Source: a virus
Strand: one strand, 5' to 3'
Virus record (IMG/VR): IMGVR_UViG_3300038455_000038
Location: 1-46,432 of that record
DNA length: 46,432 bases
The stretch's first letter is position 1, and each line of letters opens with the position of its first letter. The notes below the pieces were generated by a model that did not search any database, was not told the DNA's origin, and worked only from the letters and a program-made list of their open reading frames with translations. Of the stretch, positions 1 through 6,572 are shown one piece after another. A program made the position numbers and the translations under genes.

Positions 1-127
1 TTCTTTTTACAGTTGGAACATCGTAAATGATACCAATGACCTTTACTCATTGTTCACCCCTCTTAGTGTTTCGCTGGCAGTCGGGACATAACCAGCCGTA
101 TTTTCGGGTATTCTTCCATCCTGCTTT
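1..127. repeat. Direct terminal repeat, left copy
   Basis: Bases 1-127 are identical to 46306-46432. A repeat of exactly 127 bases at both contig ends is what a de Bruijn assembler with k=127 leaves when a molecule is circular or circularly permuted, so I infer a complete genome with a unique length of 46,305 bp. It could instead be a genuine short terminal redundancy. The repeat lies inside coding sequence of leftward genes. Confidence 0.95.
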
Positions 128-163
128 ACAAGCTTCTTCTTTGGCTAAGGGCCTAGTTGAGAT
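47..163 (-). pseudogene. Zinc-ribbon reading frame of 38 codons without a start codon
   Basis: An open frame between a TGA at 164-166 and a TGA at 47-49 encodes 38 codons and contains the stretch KYGWLCPDC, typical of the C-terminal half of small phage zinc-ribbon proteins. It has no ATG, GTG or TTG. Its stop overlaps the start of the next leftward gene in an ATGA arrangement (start at 50, the same gene as 46149-46355), as for translationally coupled genes. It may be a 5'-truncated gene, or be read by frameshifting from the 91-aa gene just upstream (145-420), whose 3' end overlaps it. Confidence 0.35.
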
Positions 164-420
164 TCAAGATCACGAATATGCTTGATCATTTTGATGATCA
201 TATATCCGGGTATTGTTGGCAGAATGTAGGTTCGGCCCGGATCAAGAATCGATTGGCGAATATCGATGATCCCGCGTTCTACCAGCGCTTTACGCGTCGA
301 TACATGGAGGTCCTCTTGGCTGAGTAGGGACGTTTCGCGTTCAATTCTCAGCAACGCTTCAATCATGGTTTCGGTAAGTCCGAACCACCGTTTGAATTTG
401 AAATTGAATTTATCTGACAC
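145..420 (-). CDS. Hypothetical protein, helical, possible winged helix
   Basis: A 91-aa protein starting at a GTG (418-420) behind AGAGGA. The composition is helical and charged, with a segment (about residues 25-60: EREТ-like helix, then LVERGIID, then a hairpin-like ILDPGRTYIL) that resembles the end of a winged helix. I do not recognise the family. It is in the leftward operon downstream of the HNH gene, and its 3' end overlaps the startless zinc-ribbon frame at 47-163. Confidence 0.6.
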   Translation of the reverse strand: MSDKFNFKFKRWFGLTETMIEALLRIERETSLLSQEDLHVSTRKALVERGIIDIRQSILDPGRTYILPTIPGYMIIKMIKHIRDLESQLGP

Positions 421-468
421 TTCATCCTCTTTCTGGGGCAGGGCGATCCCGGCCCTCTATGTATGCGT

Positions 469-1239
469 TTACCACAGTGCCATCTGTTCAAATTCTTTAA
501 CGCCTTTTGCTAGATTGCAATCAGCGCATAATGTTTGAAGATTTTCAATCTCAGTTAATCCGCCATGCGCAATCGGTTTAATATGGTCAACATGTAACAC
601 AACACCATGATCACGCGGATTGCGCCCGCAGACTCGGCATGAAAAATTATCTTTTTCAAGTATTTGAAATCTAAGGGATATTGTCATTTTAGAACGTTCA
701 ATCTCTGCGGGAGTTTGTGTTTTATTCCCAGTATTAGGCAACTCAAAAACGGGCGCTGGCAAAGAATATTTAATTCTGCATTGTTCACAAACCCATTTTC
801 CACCCATAAAATAAGATGGTGTATCTCTGGTCATCTGTTCAGATAAAAGAGGATTAACGCAGTTCGGATTCTCGCACGGTCTAATACTTTCCGTAGGTGT
901 TATATTGATTAAGGCGCTTTGAATAATTAAATCAAAAGATTGCATATCATAATCCGAAAATTGCTGGTCACGGCAGAGCAATCTAAACTCATCCCATCCA
1001 CTCATCCCCCAATCGCCATTTAATGCCTTGTTATGATTAATGTATAAATACATGCAGCCATAGTTAAAACTATATCTCCAAGTCATTAGACTCCAATCAA
1101 TGGGCTTATACCATATGTTAGTTCTAGTTCCAACACTTTTTGCTCCCTGCAAATACGCCGCCATTTCAATAAAGCGCATCAAAAAAGCGAATAATTCAGA
1201 ATATATTACTTGCTTTGATATTATTCTTGTGTAATCCAT
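469..1239 (-). CDS. HNH endonuclease with extra zinc-binding cysteines
   Basis: A 256-aa protein. The C-terminal HNH domain is clear: C201-x2-C204, HVDHI at 216-220, N233, then C238-x2-C241. This is the metal-dependent nuclease fold of homing and phage HNH enzymes. A second cysteine set (C122, C127, C151, C154) looks like another zinc knuckle. The N-terminal 115 residues are not recognised. The gene is visibly richer in A/T than its neighbours, which suggests a recent arrival (moron or free-standing homing nuclease). ATG at 1239 with GGGGGAT upstream. An extended -10 promoter and interleaved inverted repeats lie just upstream. Confidence 0.85.
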   Translation of the reverse strand: MDYTRIISKQVIYSELFAFLMRFIEMAAYLQGAKSVGTRTNIWYKPIDWSLMTWRYSFNYGCMYLYINHNKALNGDWGMSGWDEFRLLCRDQQFSDYDMQSFDLIIQSALINITPTESIRPCENPNCVNPLLSEQMTRDTPSYFMGGKWVCEQCRIKYSLPAPVFELPNTGNKTQTPAEIERSKMTISLRFQILEKDNFSCRVCGRNPRDHGVVLHVDHIKPIAHGGLTEIENLQTLCADCNLAKGVKEFEQMALW

Positions 1240-1282
1240 TTATCCCCCTAAAACACGCCGCCCCATACATTGATCGCCAGGG

Positions 1283-1375
1283 TGTCGAGTCCGTAGCAGG
1301 AATGTACAGGGCGGAATGTGGGCGATTATCTGCCTGAACTGGACTCGACAAGAGATATTATACCAGATAATCGCC
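1283..1375. other. Two interleaved perfect inverted repeats (pseudoknot topology)
   Basis: TGTCGAGTCC (1283-1292) is complementary to 1341-1350, and GGCGATTATCTG (1321-1332) is complementary to 1364-1375. The arms occur in the order A-B-A'-B', so a transcript could form an H-type pseudoknot of 10-bp and 12-bp helices, or alternate between two hairpins. The element lies between the HNH gene and the 122-aa gene. A leftward -10 element (1357-1362) sits between A' and B', so a transcript starting there contains A/A' but only the B arm of the second pair. Confidence 0.7.
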
Positions 1376-1384
1376 AAAAGTGAA
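1357..1384 (-). promoter_or_regulatory. Leftward extended -10 promoter for the HNH gene
   Basis: On the minus strand there is TGGTATAAT (1365-1357), an extended -10. TTCACT (1384-1379), 16 bp upstream, matches the -35 consensus at four of six positions. Transcription would start near 1350 and run into the HNH gene (start 1239) with a structured leader of about 110 nt. Confidence 0.55.
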
Positions 1385-1391
1385 TGGAAGG

Positions 1392-1760
1392 CTATTTCTC
1401 CGCTAACTTTCGCGTACTTTCACGAGAAGCTAATTCCGCAATCCACGCGCCTAACTGTTGGATGGTTTCGAAGTCCTCGGTCAACTGGGAAGTCAGCTTG
1501 TCGTTGATAACTTGGAGTTGTTTAATTTCCAAGCCATCATCACGAAGCAACTTATTGGCGGTTTCCCGAACCAGGGATAATTCATTGTTTAGATTATCGA
1601 CCAGTGCCAGCAGCGCGGCGATGTCTGCCGGGGCATAGAGCGCCATATTTGCCAACTCGGCACTCGTGGTAATTAATTCATCTCCTCGCTTATGCCATTT
1701 GCATTCAGATGATTCAACTTCTGCCAGCCGATCCCGGATGGCCTGTAAGTTATCGGTCAT
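1392..1760 (-). CDS. Hypothetical coiled-coil phage protein
   Basis: A 122-aa protein, mostly helical, with heptad-like Leu/Ile spacing from about residue 45 to 115. The stretch DIAALLALVDNLNNEL resembles small accessory phage proteins of the Ead/Ea22-like type, which sit in early operons and have no defined activity. Its start overlaps the stop of the upstream 74-aa gene by 11 bases, so the two are probably translated together. Confidence 0.65.
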   Translation of the reverse strand: MTDNLQAIRDRLAEVESSECKWHKRGDELITTSAELANMALYAPADIAALLALVDNLNNELSLVRETANKLLRDDGLEIKQLQVINDKLTSQLTEDFETIQQLGAWIAELASRESTRKLAEK

Positions 1761-1974
1761 GATTTTTTTCCCCCCCCAACTCTTTCAATGTCTGAATACC
1801 ATAGGGCGTAATTTTCAGAACACTCGCCCCGTGTTCCTCTGCTATTTTAGTGATTAGCCCATTGCGCCGTAGAATACACTCCGTTGACCAGGGAATACAC
1901 ATGTCTTTTCCCTCTGGAAACTTCGCCACGATAGACAGATACGTGATACTGCGCTTACTTAGTTTGAGTTTCAT
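1750..1974 (-). CDS. Hypothetical protein, winged-helix-like
   Basis: A 74-aa protein. The order helix (STECILRRNGLITKIAE) followed by a short strand pair (ASVLKITPYGIQTLKEL) looks like a small winged-helix domain, in which the last segment reads like a typical 'tp.G...L' ending. It could be a DNA-binding accessory protein, but no family is recognised. Its start overlaps the end of the zinc-ribbon gene upstream. Confidence 0.6.
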   Translation of the reverse strand: MKLKLSKRSITYLSIVAKFPEGKDMCIPWSTECILRRNGLITKIAEEHGASVLKITPYGIQTLKELGGEKNHDR

Positions 1975-2167
1975 GGTTCCCTCTCCTGACGATCATATTC
2001 TGCACGCCCTGGCGGTTGATCCGCGTCGGTGCTTTCTCAACCCAGGTCGAATCGCATTTCCGGCAGTGGCATTTCGCGATATACCACAATGGCGTGATGT
2101 CGTTGAGACACGCCAGGATGTCTCCTGGATGTGTGGCGTACTCGTGGCACACTGGGCAGCGGCGCAT
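1955..2167 (-). CDS. Small zinc-ribbon protein
   Basis: A 70-aa protein with two knuckles, CPVC at residues 4-7 and CRKC at about 35-38, which would bind one zinc. I chose ATG at 2167 because it overlaps the stop of the upstream gene in a TAATG coupling. The longer frame, starting at 2314, lies entirely over that upstream gene. Function unknown. Confidence 0.65.
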   Translation of the reverse strand: MRRCPVCHEYATHPGDILACLNDITPLWYIAKCHCRKCDSTWVEKAPTRINRQGVQNMIVRRGNHETQTK

Positions 2168-2403
2168 TATACCCACTCCAATATAAAACCCTTGCGCGTC
2201 AGCGCTTCGGCGGTTTTCAGTTGAGTAACGGCATGGCGGCGATCCGGGGCGCGCAGTACAGCGTAATCTGTCCTGTGGGCAATCCAGCGCGCCGGAGCTG
2301 TGGATAAGTCCCATTCTGAATATTCTGATATGGTTGCGCGCTTAATGGCATATTTTTTCGCACGCTCGAAAGACTCAGGGCCAAACATATAAATCTGTTT
2401 CAT
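2167..2403 (-). CDS. Hypothetical protein
   Basis: A 78-aa basic protein of unknown family. It starts in an ATGA overlap with the 121-aa gene upstream and ends in a TAATG overlap with the zinc-ribbon gene downstream. This tight coupling supports expression as part of the leftward operon. Confidence 0.6.
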   Translation of the reverse strand: MKQIYMFGPESFERAKKYAIKRATISEYSEWDLSTAPARWIAHRTDYAVLRAPDRRHAVTQLKTAEALTRKGFILEWV

Positions 2404-2765
2404 TTCATCCCCTCCCCTTTCCTTACCATATCTTCAGCACAAGTCCATGCCGGTATTCCCAACTGCCGAGCCATGTGATTACGCTCATTGACGAACTGGG
2501 TGTACATCCGTTGGTAGTGTTCGGCGCGCAACCGATAAATCTCGGACGCGCCCGCTTGTGCCGCCAGGTGTCTGATCCGGCTCACGAGATCGCCGGATGT
2601 TTCCCCCGCTTCGACCAGGGCCGCGCGCACGGCGTCAAGTCCTGCTTTCAGATCGCGTGCCTCTTGATCGCCCGTCGGCATGTAGTAGGCAGGCGCGGGG
2701 GTTAGTGGAACCACGTTCACAGCATACTGGATGGGTTGGGTTGGGACTGTCGGGCTGATCATCAT
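2400..2765 (-). CDS. Hypothetical protein with Pro-rich N-terminus and helical C-terminus
   Basis: A 121-aa protein. Residues 1-30 are rich in Pro, Val and Thr. Residues 34-105 are helical and probably coiled coil (for example LKAGLDAVRAALVEAGE). The ATG at 2765 has a good AAGGAG ribosome site. It lies directly downstream of the putative annealing protein, separated by a perfect hairpin. No family recognised. Confidence 0.65.
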   Translation of the reverse strand: MMISPTVPTQPIQYAVNVVPLTPAPAYYMPTGDQEARDLKAGLDAVRAALVEAGETSGDLVSRIRHLAAQAGASEIYRLRAEHYQRMYTQFVNERNHMARQLGIPAWTCAEDMVRKGEGMK

Positions 2766-2777
2766 CGTATCTCCTTA

Positions 2778-2795
2778 AGGGGCATCGCTGCCCCT
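2778..2795. other. Perfect 7-bp hairpin with tetraloop
   Basis: AGGGGCA (2778-2784), loop TCGC, then TGCCCCT (2789-2795). It sits between the annealing-protein gene and the next leftward gene, just upstream of that gene's ribosome site. There is no T-run, so it is more likely an mRNA processing, stability or translation element than a terminator. Confidence 0.55.
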
Positions 2796-2799
2796 ATGA

Positions 2800-3729
2800 T
2801 TAGCTCTCAGTTTCAGGTTGATCATCTTGCGGGATAATTGTTCCCTCAATCACCGGGCCGGGCGCTTTGAAAACATAGTCGCCGTCCTCAATTACAGCCC
2901 CTTGAATGGGGGCGTATTTGAGTCGAAAATCGGCAATCTTATTGAGCGCGTCGCGAGCGGCGGCTTTCCAAGCCATCCACGCCCCGTCCCTGCCGTTGGC
3001 CACGTCGTTATCAACTCGTTTGCCAGTGAGTTGCTTTTTCTTTTTATCGGAGCCATCGGGTTTTTTCTCGCCCGTCGCTACCCACTCTGTCTCATCTTTT
3101 TTGGCCGCCCACCATCCATAGCCCGTAATGGGGGGATATTCAACCCCGGCGTTTTTGCACAGGATGGCTTTTTGAAGGTCGATTACCTGGACTTCGTAGG
3201 CAATTGACCCTTCATCAATATCTTGCTGCGGAATTCCACGCGCTTTCATTTCATCGGCGGTCAGGCGGCGATCTTTGGTGACGTGATAATCTTTGATGGC
3301 CAACGCAAACAGTGACTTATAGTCGGGAGAAATCACCAGTTTGCTATCTTGTTTCCAGGCGTGCAAGCCCCATTCGGGATGTAGACCGGTGGCCAGGGCG
3401 ACCGCCGTCACGTAGTTGTGTTCGGCGTCGTTAAGGTCTTTATATTTGGGAGACTTCTTGACCATTGCCAGGGCATCGTTGAAATTCGCCTGACCGCCAT
3501 AGAGGGCCATTTGATACTTACTCTCGTTCAAGTGACGTTCAGCTTTTTTGGCAGCAACAATCGCGTCCTCAAGTTCGGCAATCCGGCGATCTTTCTCTGC
3601 TAATTGACCTTCGTAACGTTCACGGACTTTAAGCGCCCATACAGGCCATTCAGCAGGTGGCTGATCTGTCTTGGGTGTGGCGGCGTGCTGATCTCCGGTA
3701 ATGCGGCGGGGGTTGGTTGGGAGTGTCAT
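2800..3729 (-). CDS. Putative single-strand annealing protein (RecT/Bet-like)
   Basis: A 309-aa protein. Residues 25-75 form a coiled coil. The core contains VALATGLHPEWGLHAWKQ followed by SPDYKSLFALA, which matches in order and spacing the RecT/Bet pattern 'A...GL.P....' then 'i.YKgl..lA'. Family members anneal complementary single strands during phage recombination. The C-terminus is acidic (DDQPETES), like SSB-type tails. The start shares an ATGA with the upstream coiled-coil gene. The assignment rests on pattern alone; a divergent Erf-like protein is the main alternative. Confidence 0.45.
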   Translation of the reverse strand: MTLPTNPRRITGDQHAATPKTDQPPAEWPVWALKVRERYEGQLAEKDRRIAELEDAIVAAKKAERHLNESKYQMALYGGQANFNDALAMVKKSPKYKDLNDAEHNYVTAVALATGLHPEWGLHAWKQDSKLVISPDYKSLFALAIKDYHVTKDRRLTADEMKARGIPQQDIDEGSIAYEVQVIDLQKAILCKNAGVEYPPITGYGWWAAKKDETEWVATGEKKPDGSDKKKKQLTGKRVDNDVANGRDGAWMAWKAAARDALNKIADFRLKYAPIQGAVIEDGDYVFKAPGPVIEGTIIPQDDQPETES

Positions 3730-4199
3730 TTCGGTTCCTCTTTCTTAGGCAAGTAAGCGGACAAATCGCCCGCAATGTACACCTTGGGTTCCTTTACCAC
3801 CTCGCCCGGCATGGAACCAAAAACGGCGGTCAGGGTTTTGTTGCCGCGCACTTCCCGCAGCAATTTGTCATAAGCCTTGACATCCAGGGTTAACAGCGCG
3901 GCGGCGTTGGAAATCGCCCATTGATGCGCGGCGACTTTGTCGAATGTCGCGCTATCCACTTGCTTGATCTCAATGCCGTCGTGTGGCTTTGGATTCTCGT
4001 CAATTTTGAACGAGTCTAGAACGGCATCACGAAGTGAATTATCCCGCAACTCAAGTTCCTTGCGGTAACTTTCAACCTTGCTGATAAGATGGGCGTTGCG
4101 CTCGTCAAACGCCTTTCGTTCGGCGTCCAATTCAGCTTTGGCCTGTTCGAACTCAAGTCTTGCTTGTGCCAGTAGTTCAATATGTAAGCGGGTTAACAT
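3726..4199 (-). CDS. Hypothetical coiled-coil protein, partner of the annealing protein
   Basis: A 157-aa protein. An N-terminal coiled coil (about residues 8-60, many Glu/Lys) is followed by a conserved-looking alpha/beta module (TFDKVAAHQWAISNAAALL...LDVKAYDKLLRE) and a short tail containing AGDLSAYLPK. Similar two-part proteins sit beside RecT or Gam genes in phages, so a role in recombination or nuclease inhibition is possible but unproven. I chose ATG at 4199, with AGGAG 8 bases upstream, over the GTG at 4208. The start overlaps the previous stop (ATGTTAA). Confidence 0.6.
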   Translation of the reverse strand: MLTRLHIELLAQARLEFEQAKAELDAERKAFDERNAHLISKVESYRKELELRDNSLRDAVLDSFKIDENPKPHDGIEIKQVDSATFDKVAAHQWAISNAAALLTLDVKAYDKLLREVRGNKTLTAVFGSMPGEVVKEPKVYIAGDLSAYLPKKEEPK

Positions 4200-4519
4200 G
4201 ATACACACTCCTGAACTAAACTCACGGACTTTTTTACTTCCAACTTCCGTTCCCTGCTGCGCTGTATCTCTCCGGCAATCTCTTCGATCAACCTACCCAA
4301 CTCCATTGCGCTCATGCGGTCCTTATCGAACCGCCGGATCAAGCGCTTGGTTTTTTCATGCCGGACCATCACGCCGTTCTTAGCCGCGATCAGCGAAAGC
4401 GGGTGATTGTGGGTCTTCGCCCCGATGAAGAATTCGCGGCCCGACCCACTCCGGCGGCGGAACAGGTCATGGGTTGCCAGGGCCACGATTAAGTAGTTAC
4501 GCAGGGGTTGGGAGGCCAT
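4193..4519 (-). CDS. Hypothetical basic protein
   Basis: A 108-aa protein, strongly basic (KTKRLIRRFDKDR, ERKLEVKK). Its middle part may be a two-helix bundle. No family recognised. The ATG at 4519 follows GAGGTG; a GTG three bases upstream is the alternative. It lies in an uninterrupted chain of leftward early genes. Confidence 0.55.
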   Translation of the reverse strand: MASQPLRNYLIVALATHDLFRRRSGSGREFFIGAKTHNHPLSLIAAKNGVMVRHEKTKRLIRRFDKDRMSAMELGRLIEEIAGEIQRSRERKLEVKKSVSLVQECVSC

Positions 4520-4521
4520 CA

Positions 4522-4845
4522 CTACACCTCAATGCTGTATGGGCATTCGTGGTACAGCCCCAACTCGCGGTGGGTATCGGCGTACACCGCGTAGAAGTTG
4601 GCGATCACGATGTTGGCGGCGGCGGCGTAATCGTCCCAGGTGTCGGAAATGGACCATGCATCTCGCGATCCTTCGTAGAGCATCTTGTACTGTTCCAGAA
4701 GGTCGGGATCGTCGGTCACGGTTTTAATCAGGGCACGAAACCGATCCATCAGGCGATCATAAGCCGCAAGGGCCACCGGCAGATTGTACCCGCCGCGCGC
4801 GATTTTAAACTCGCTGATGAAATACTGAATAGCGGTGATGTTCAT
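4522..4845 (-). CDS. Hypothetical helical protein
   Basis: A 107-aa acidic, aromatic-rich protein (several Tyr and Trp) with predicted helices through most of its length. No conserved motif recognised. It stands between the 66-aa and 108-aa leftward genes with gaps of only 2 bases, which supports an operon. Confidence 0.6.
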   Translation of the reverse strand: MNITAIQYFISEFKIARGGYNLPVALAAYDRLMDRFRALIKTVTDDPDLLEQYKMLYEGSRDAWSISDTWDDYAAAANIVIANFYAVYADTHRELGLYHECPYSIEV

Positions 4846-4847
4846 GA

Positions 4848-5048
4848 CTATTTCATCTCCGGTGGCTTTGATTCTTCCTGTTCAAGCAACCACATCTCAA
4901 TACAATCTGAAATGAGGCCCCCGCTAAAACCCTGCTTTTTTCCTACGGACTGTACAAGTTGAAGCAGGGCAGGCGGAAAATCCTTCATAGGTTTGTACAT
5001 TAATTCGCTCTGACGTTTCTTCTGTTCGTTCGTTAATTCGCGAGGCAT
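4848..5048 (-). CDS. Hypothetical small protein
   Basis: A 66-aa protein. The basic N-terminus (PRELTNEQKKRQSELMYKP) precedes a helical segment with GFSGGLISDCIEMWLLEQ. The overall shape is reminiscent of small ribbon-helix-helix-like or plasmid-type regulators, but no strand motif is clear. Leftward early operon. Confidence 0.5.
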   Translation of the reverse strand: MPRELTNEQKKRQSELMYKPMKDFPPALLQLVQSVGKKQGFSGGLISDCIEMWLLEQEESKPPEMK

Positions 5049-5060
5049 CTTTACTCTCTC

Positions 5061-5252
5061 CTAGGATAACTTCTTAAACCATGTGGCCGTGATTTCATGG
5101 CCATCGTCGTATTCGATCCACTCGTACAGCGTGTGCTGAAAATCAATCCTGGTGCAGATGTAGACCATAGATTCCCCGTGCCGCTCAATTAACCGGCGGC
5201 TCAATATGCGGGTGATGTCGGGTTGGAATAGGGATTCGACGTGGTCGTTCAT
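5061..5252 (-). CDS. Hypothetical small protein
   Basis: A 63-aa protein with a helix followed by a beta-rich half (MVYICTRIDFQHTLYEWIEYDDG). No family recognised. Its start overlaps the stop of the preceding 86-aa gene by 4 bases. Confidence 0.5.
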   Translation of the reverse strand: MNDHVESLFQPDITRILSRRLIERHGESMVYICTRIDFQHTLYEWIEYDDGHEITATWFKKLS

Positions 5253-5509
5253 TTGTTCCTCGCATCCAACTCCGTAAGCCGAGTCGCCGCCGCGTTGCCG
5301 GCTTCGATCTTCGCCAGAATGTCACGGGCAATTGCGCGGTGGTTATACAACGAATCCTCTTCAATGGCCGCGTCCCAGTCATTGAAGTACCCGGTCAGGC
5401 GGTCTACTTCGCCAGCCAGGGCGGCGATGGTTTCGAACTGTGCGCGGGCAGCAGCGATAACGTCCGCTCCCAGGGTGTTGGTGATTTGTTGCGCTTGTGC
5501 GTTGGTCAT
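5249..5509 (-). CDS. First leftward early gene, hypothetical helical protein
   Basis: An 86-aa protein, all helical, with Ala/Glu-rich heptads (AGEVDRLTGYFNDWDAAIEE). It is the promoter-proximal gene of the leftward arc; its start is about 35 bases downstream of the -10 at 5543-5548. Function unknown. Confidence 0.6.
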   Translation of the reverse strand: MTNAQAQQITNTLGADVIAAARAQFETIAALAGEVDRLTGYFNDWDAAIEEDSLYNHRAIARDILAKIEAGNAAATRLTELDARNK

Positions 5510-5542
5510 TGACGGGCCTTTCTGCTCTCAATCGATACCGTA

Positions 5543-5571
5543 ATTATAAGGGAGTATGCACCGGATGTCAA
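5543..5571 (-). promoter_or_regulatory. Strong leftward sigma-70 promoter
   Basis: On the minus strand, a perfect TTGACA (5571-5566), a 17-bp spacer and a perfect TATAAT (5548-5543). It faces the leftward early operon. Its -35 lies inside one arm of an inverted repeat shared with the rightward promoter. Confidence 0.9.
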
Positions 5572-5624
5572 GACGCAAAGCCCCCAATTCATGGGAGTTT
5601 CACGAGTTGCTTGACATCCGTTGC
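5558..5624. promoter_or_regulatory. Inverted-repeat operator candidate shared by the divergent promoters
   Basis: GCACCGGATGTCAAG (5558-5572) and CTTGACATCCGTTGC (5610-5624) are reverse complements at 14 of 15 positions. Each arm covers the -35 of one promoter plus the next 8-9 spacer bases. Conservation beyond the -35 hexamer suggests a protein binding site. One regulator could therefore control both arcs. The HTH protein at 5690-5917 is the obvious candidate. Confidence 0.6.
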
Positions 5625-5638
5625 GAAGCGACTATAAT
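5611..5638 (+). promoter_or_regulatory. Strong rightward sigma-70 promoter
   Basis: A perfect TTGACA (5611-5616), a 16-bp spacer and a perfect TATAAT (5633-5638). It drives the HTH gene at 5690 and probably the noncoding RNA region and replication genes beyond. Confidence 0.9.
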
Positions 5639-5689
5639 TAAAGGTAGTGAAATGAAATCATTCTCGCCAGCCTAGTGAAGGGATCGCCT

Positions 5690-5917
5690 ATGCCGCCTAA
5701 TGGTACTTTTTCCGCTCTGGCTCGCAGTATGAACCTCACCCCGGCAGCTTACGCGCTGGCGCTGGTTAAGGCGCACCACAGCATCAACGCAGCATCCAAG
5801 GCGAGTGGGTTTGCGCGGGGTACTATCGCGTGGCATTTGGAGCACGCTGGGATTAAGGTCAGGGTGGAACAGCGCTCCGTTGCGATCATCACGGAGCCAG
5901 AAGAAACAACCGCGTAG
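5690..5917 (+). CDS. Small helix-turn-helix DNA-binding protein
   Basis: A 75-aa protein. Residues 23-55 read as a helix-turn-helix: the helix VKAHHSINAASKASG, then FARGTIAWHLEHAGI as turn and recognition helix. The pattern resembles Fis-type or resolvase-type HTH domains ('..i.aAa..lg.sr.ti...l...Gi'). It is the first gene after the rightward promoter, which suits a regulator acting on the 15-bp inverted repeat between the divergent promoters. I chose ATG at 5690 with GAAGGG upstream; a GTG at 5675 is the alternative. Confidence 0.7.
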   Translation: MPPNGTFSALARSMNLTPAAYALALVKAHHSINAASKASGFARGTIAWHLEHAGIKVRVEQRSVAIITEPEETTA

Positions 5918-6054
5918 TGTAGGGAAACACGCCGCTAACAAGCGGAAATCCCGACTGTTCAAGGGGTCGGGCGCGGTTTTACCCCCTCTTCGTCACGGTC
6001 CAGGGGGTAACCGGCGGGGATGACACAGCAGGCCCCGCCCCATCTAACAATCAT

Positions 6055-6136
6055 GCGGATATGGCGGAATGGTAGACGCAACCGACTTAAAATCGGTGGC
6101 TCCTGAAGCATACAGGTTCAATTCCTGTTATCCGCA
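6055..6136 (+). tRNA. tRNA-Leu (anticodon UAA)
   Basis: Cloverleaf: acceptor GCGGATA (6055-6061) pairs perfectly with TATCCGC (6129-6135), with discriminator A at 6136. The D arm is GCG/CGC with GG in the loop. Anticodon stem ACCGA/TCGGT encloses loop CTTAAAA, giving anticodon TAA. A short variable arm (GCT/AGC stem) marks a class II tRNA. The T arm is ACAGG-TTCAATT-CCTGT. CCA is not encoded. It probably supplements a host Leu tRNA for UUA/UUG codons. Confidence 0.93.
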
Positions 6137-6365
6137 CGAGGCCGAGGCCCCGCGCCTGAAAGGGTGCAGCCAATGACCAGCATCGACGTTTCATTGAGGC
6201 TATCTGGCCGCGAGTTTTCCACCGACTACTAGGGACACTTGAACTGAGGTGGTCGCAGCTTAAAGCGGGGCACACAAATTGATGGGTCGGATCGCGCGTG
6301 GATACTGATCGCCACTCATAAAGGCCCGACCCGGCGGGTAATCCGGGACTTTAACAACTTCATAC

Positions 6366-6572
6366 GGGGCGGCGGCGTGATGGGATAGACACGCTTGCAT
6401 TGCGGTGCTGCGAAACGCTGTGAGACGGTATAACCCTGGCTAGTATGGGCCGTAGAGGGAACGCAGTAGAATCGGGTCGGTTATCCTAGGCACTAACCCA
6501 CGAGGCAAGGCGCAATGCAGTACACAACGCAGCGTTAAGGTTGGTTAATCGGTTCGAGTCCGATCCGCCCCA
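6366..6572 (+). ncRNA. 207-nt RNA with tRNA-like ends and a long internal insert
   Basis: The 5' end GGGGCGG (6366-6372) pairs perfectly with CCGCCCC (6565-6571), followed by A (6572) and CC. Directly inside the 3' strand is a canonical T arm: ATCGG-TTCGAGT-CCGAT (6548-6564). A D-arm-like element GCGT...ACGC (6375-6394) has GGG in its loop. Next, TGCATTGCG (6396-6404) pairs perfectly with CGCAATGCA (6511-6519), closing off 106 internal bases. Another 28 bases lie between this helix and the T arm. It could be a tRNA with an intron-like insert in the anticodon loop, a tmRNA-like molecule (too short, no convincing tag frame), or a new tRNA-mimic. Confidence 0.6.

Noticed and set aside
4474-4962. 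162-codon plus-strand open frame
   Set aside because: Opposite the tightly coupled leftward early genes and rich in Gly/Val/Arg; no ribosome site.
6055-6136. tRNA-Leu as a prophage attachment site
   Set aside because: No integrase gene was recognised anywhere in the complete genome, and the tRNA is an intact gene with its own acceptor stem.
6366-6572. Calling this RNA a tmRNA
   Set aside because: The ends and the helix joining 5' and 3' parts resemble tmRNA, but 207 nt is far below the usual length and no frame ends in a typical Ala-Ala-stop tag.
6366-6572. Group I intron in a tRNA
   Set aside because: I could not find the conserved core segments (P7/R and S-type sequences), and the insert of about 106-130 bases is shorter than typical group I introns. 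Not excluded, only unsupported.
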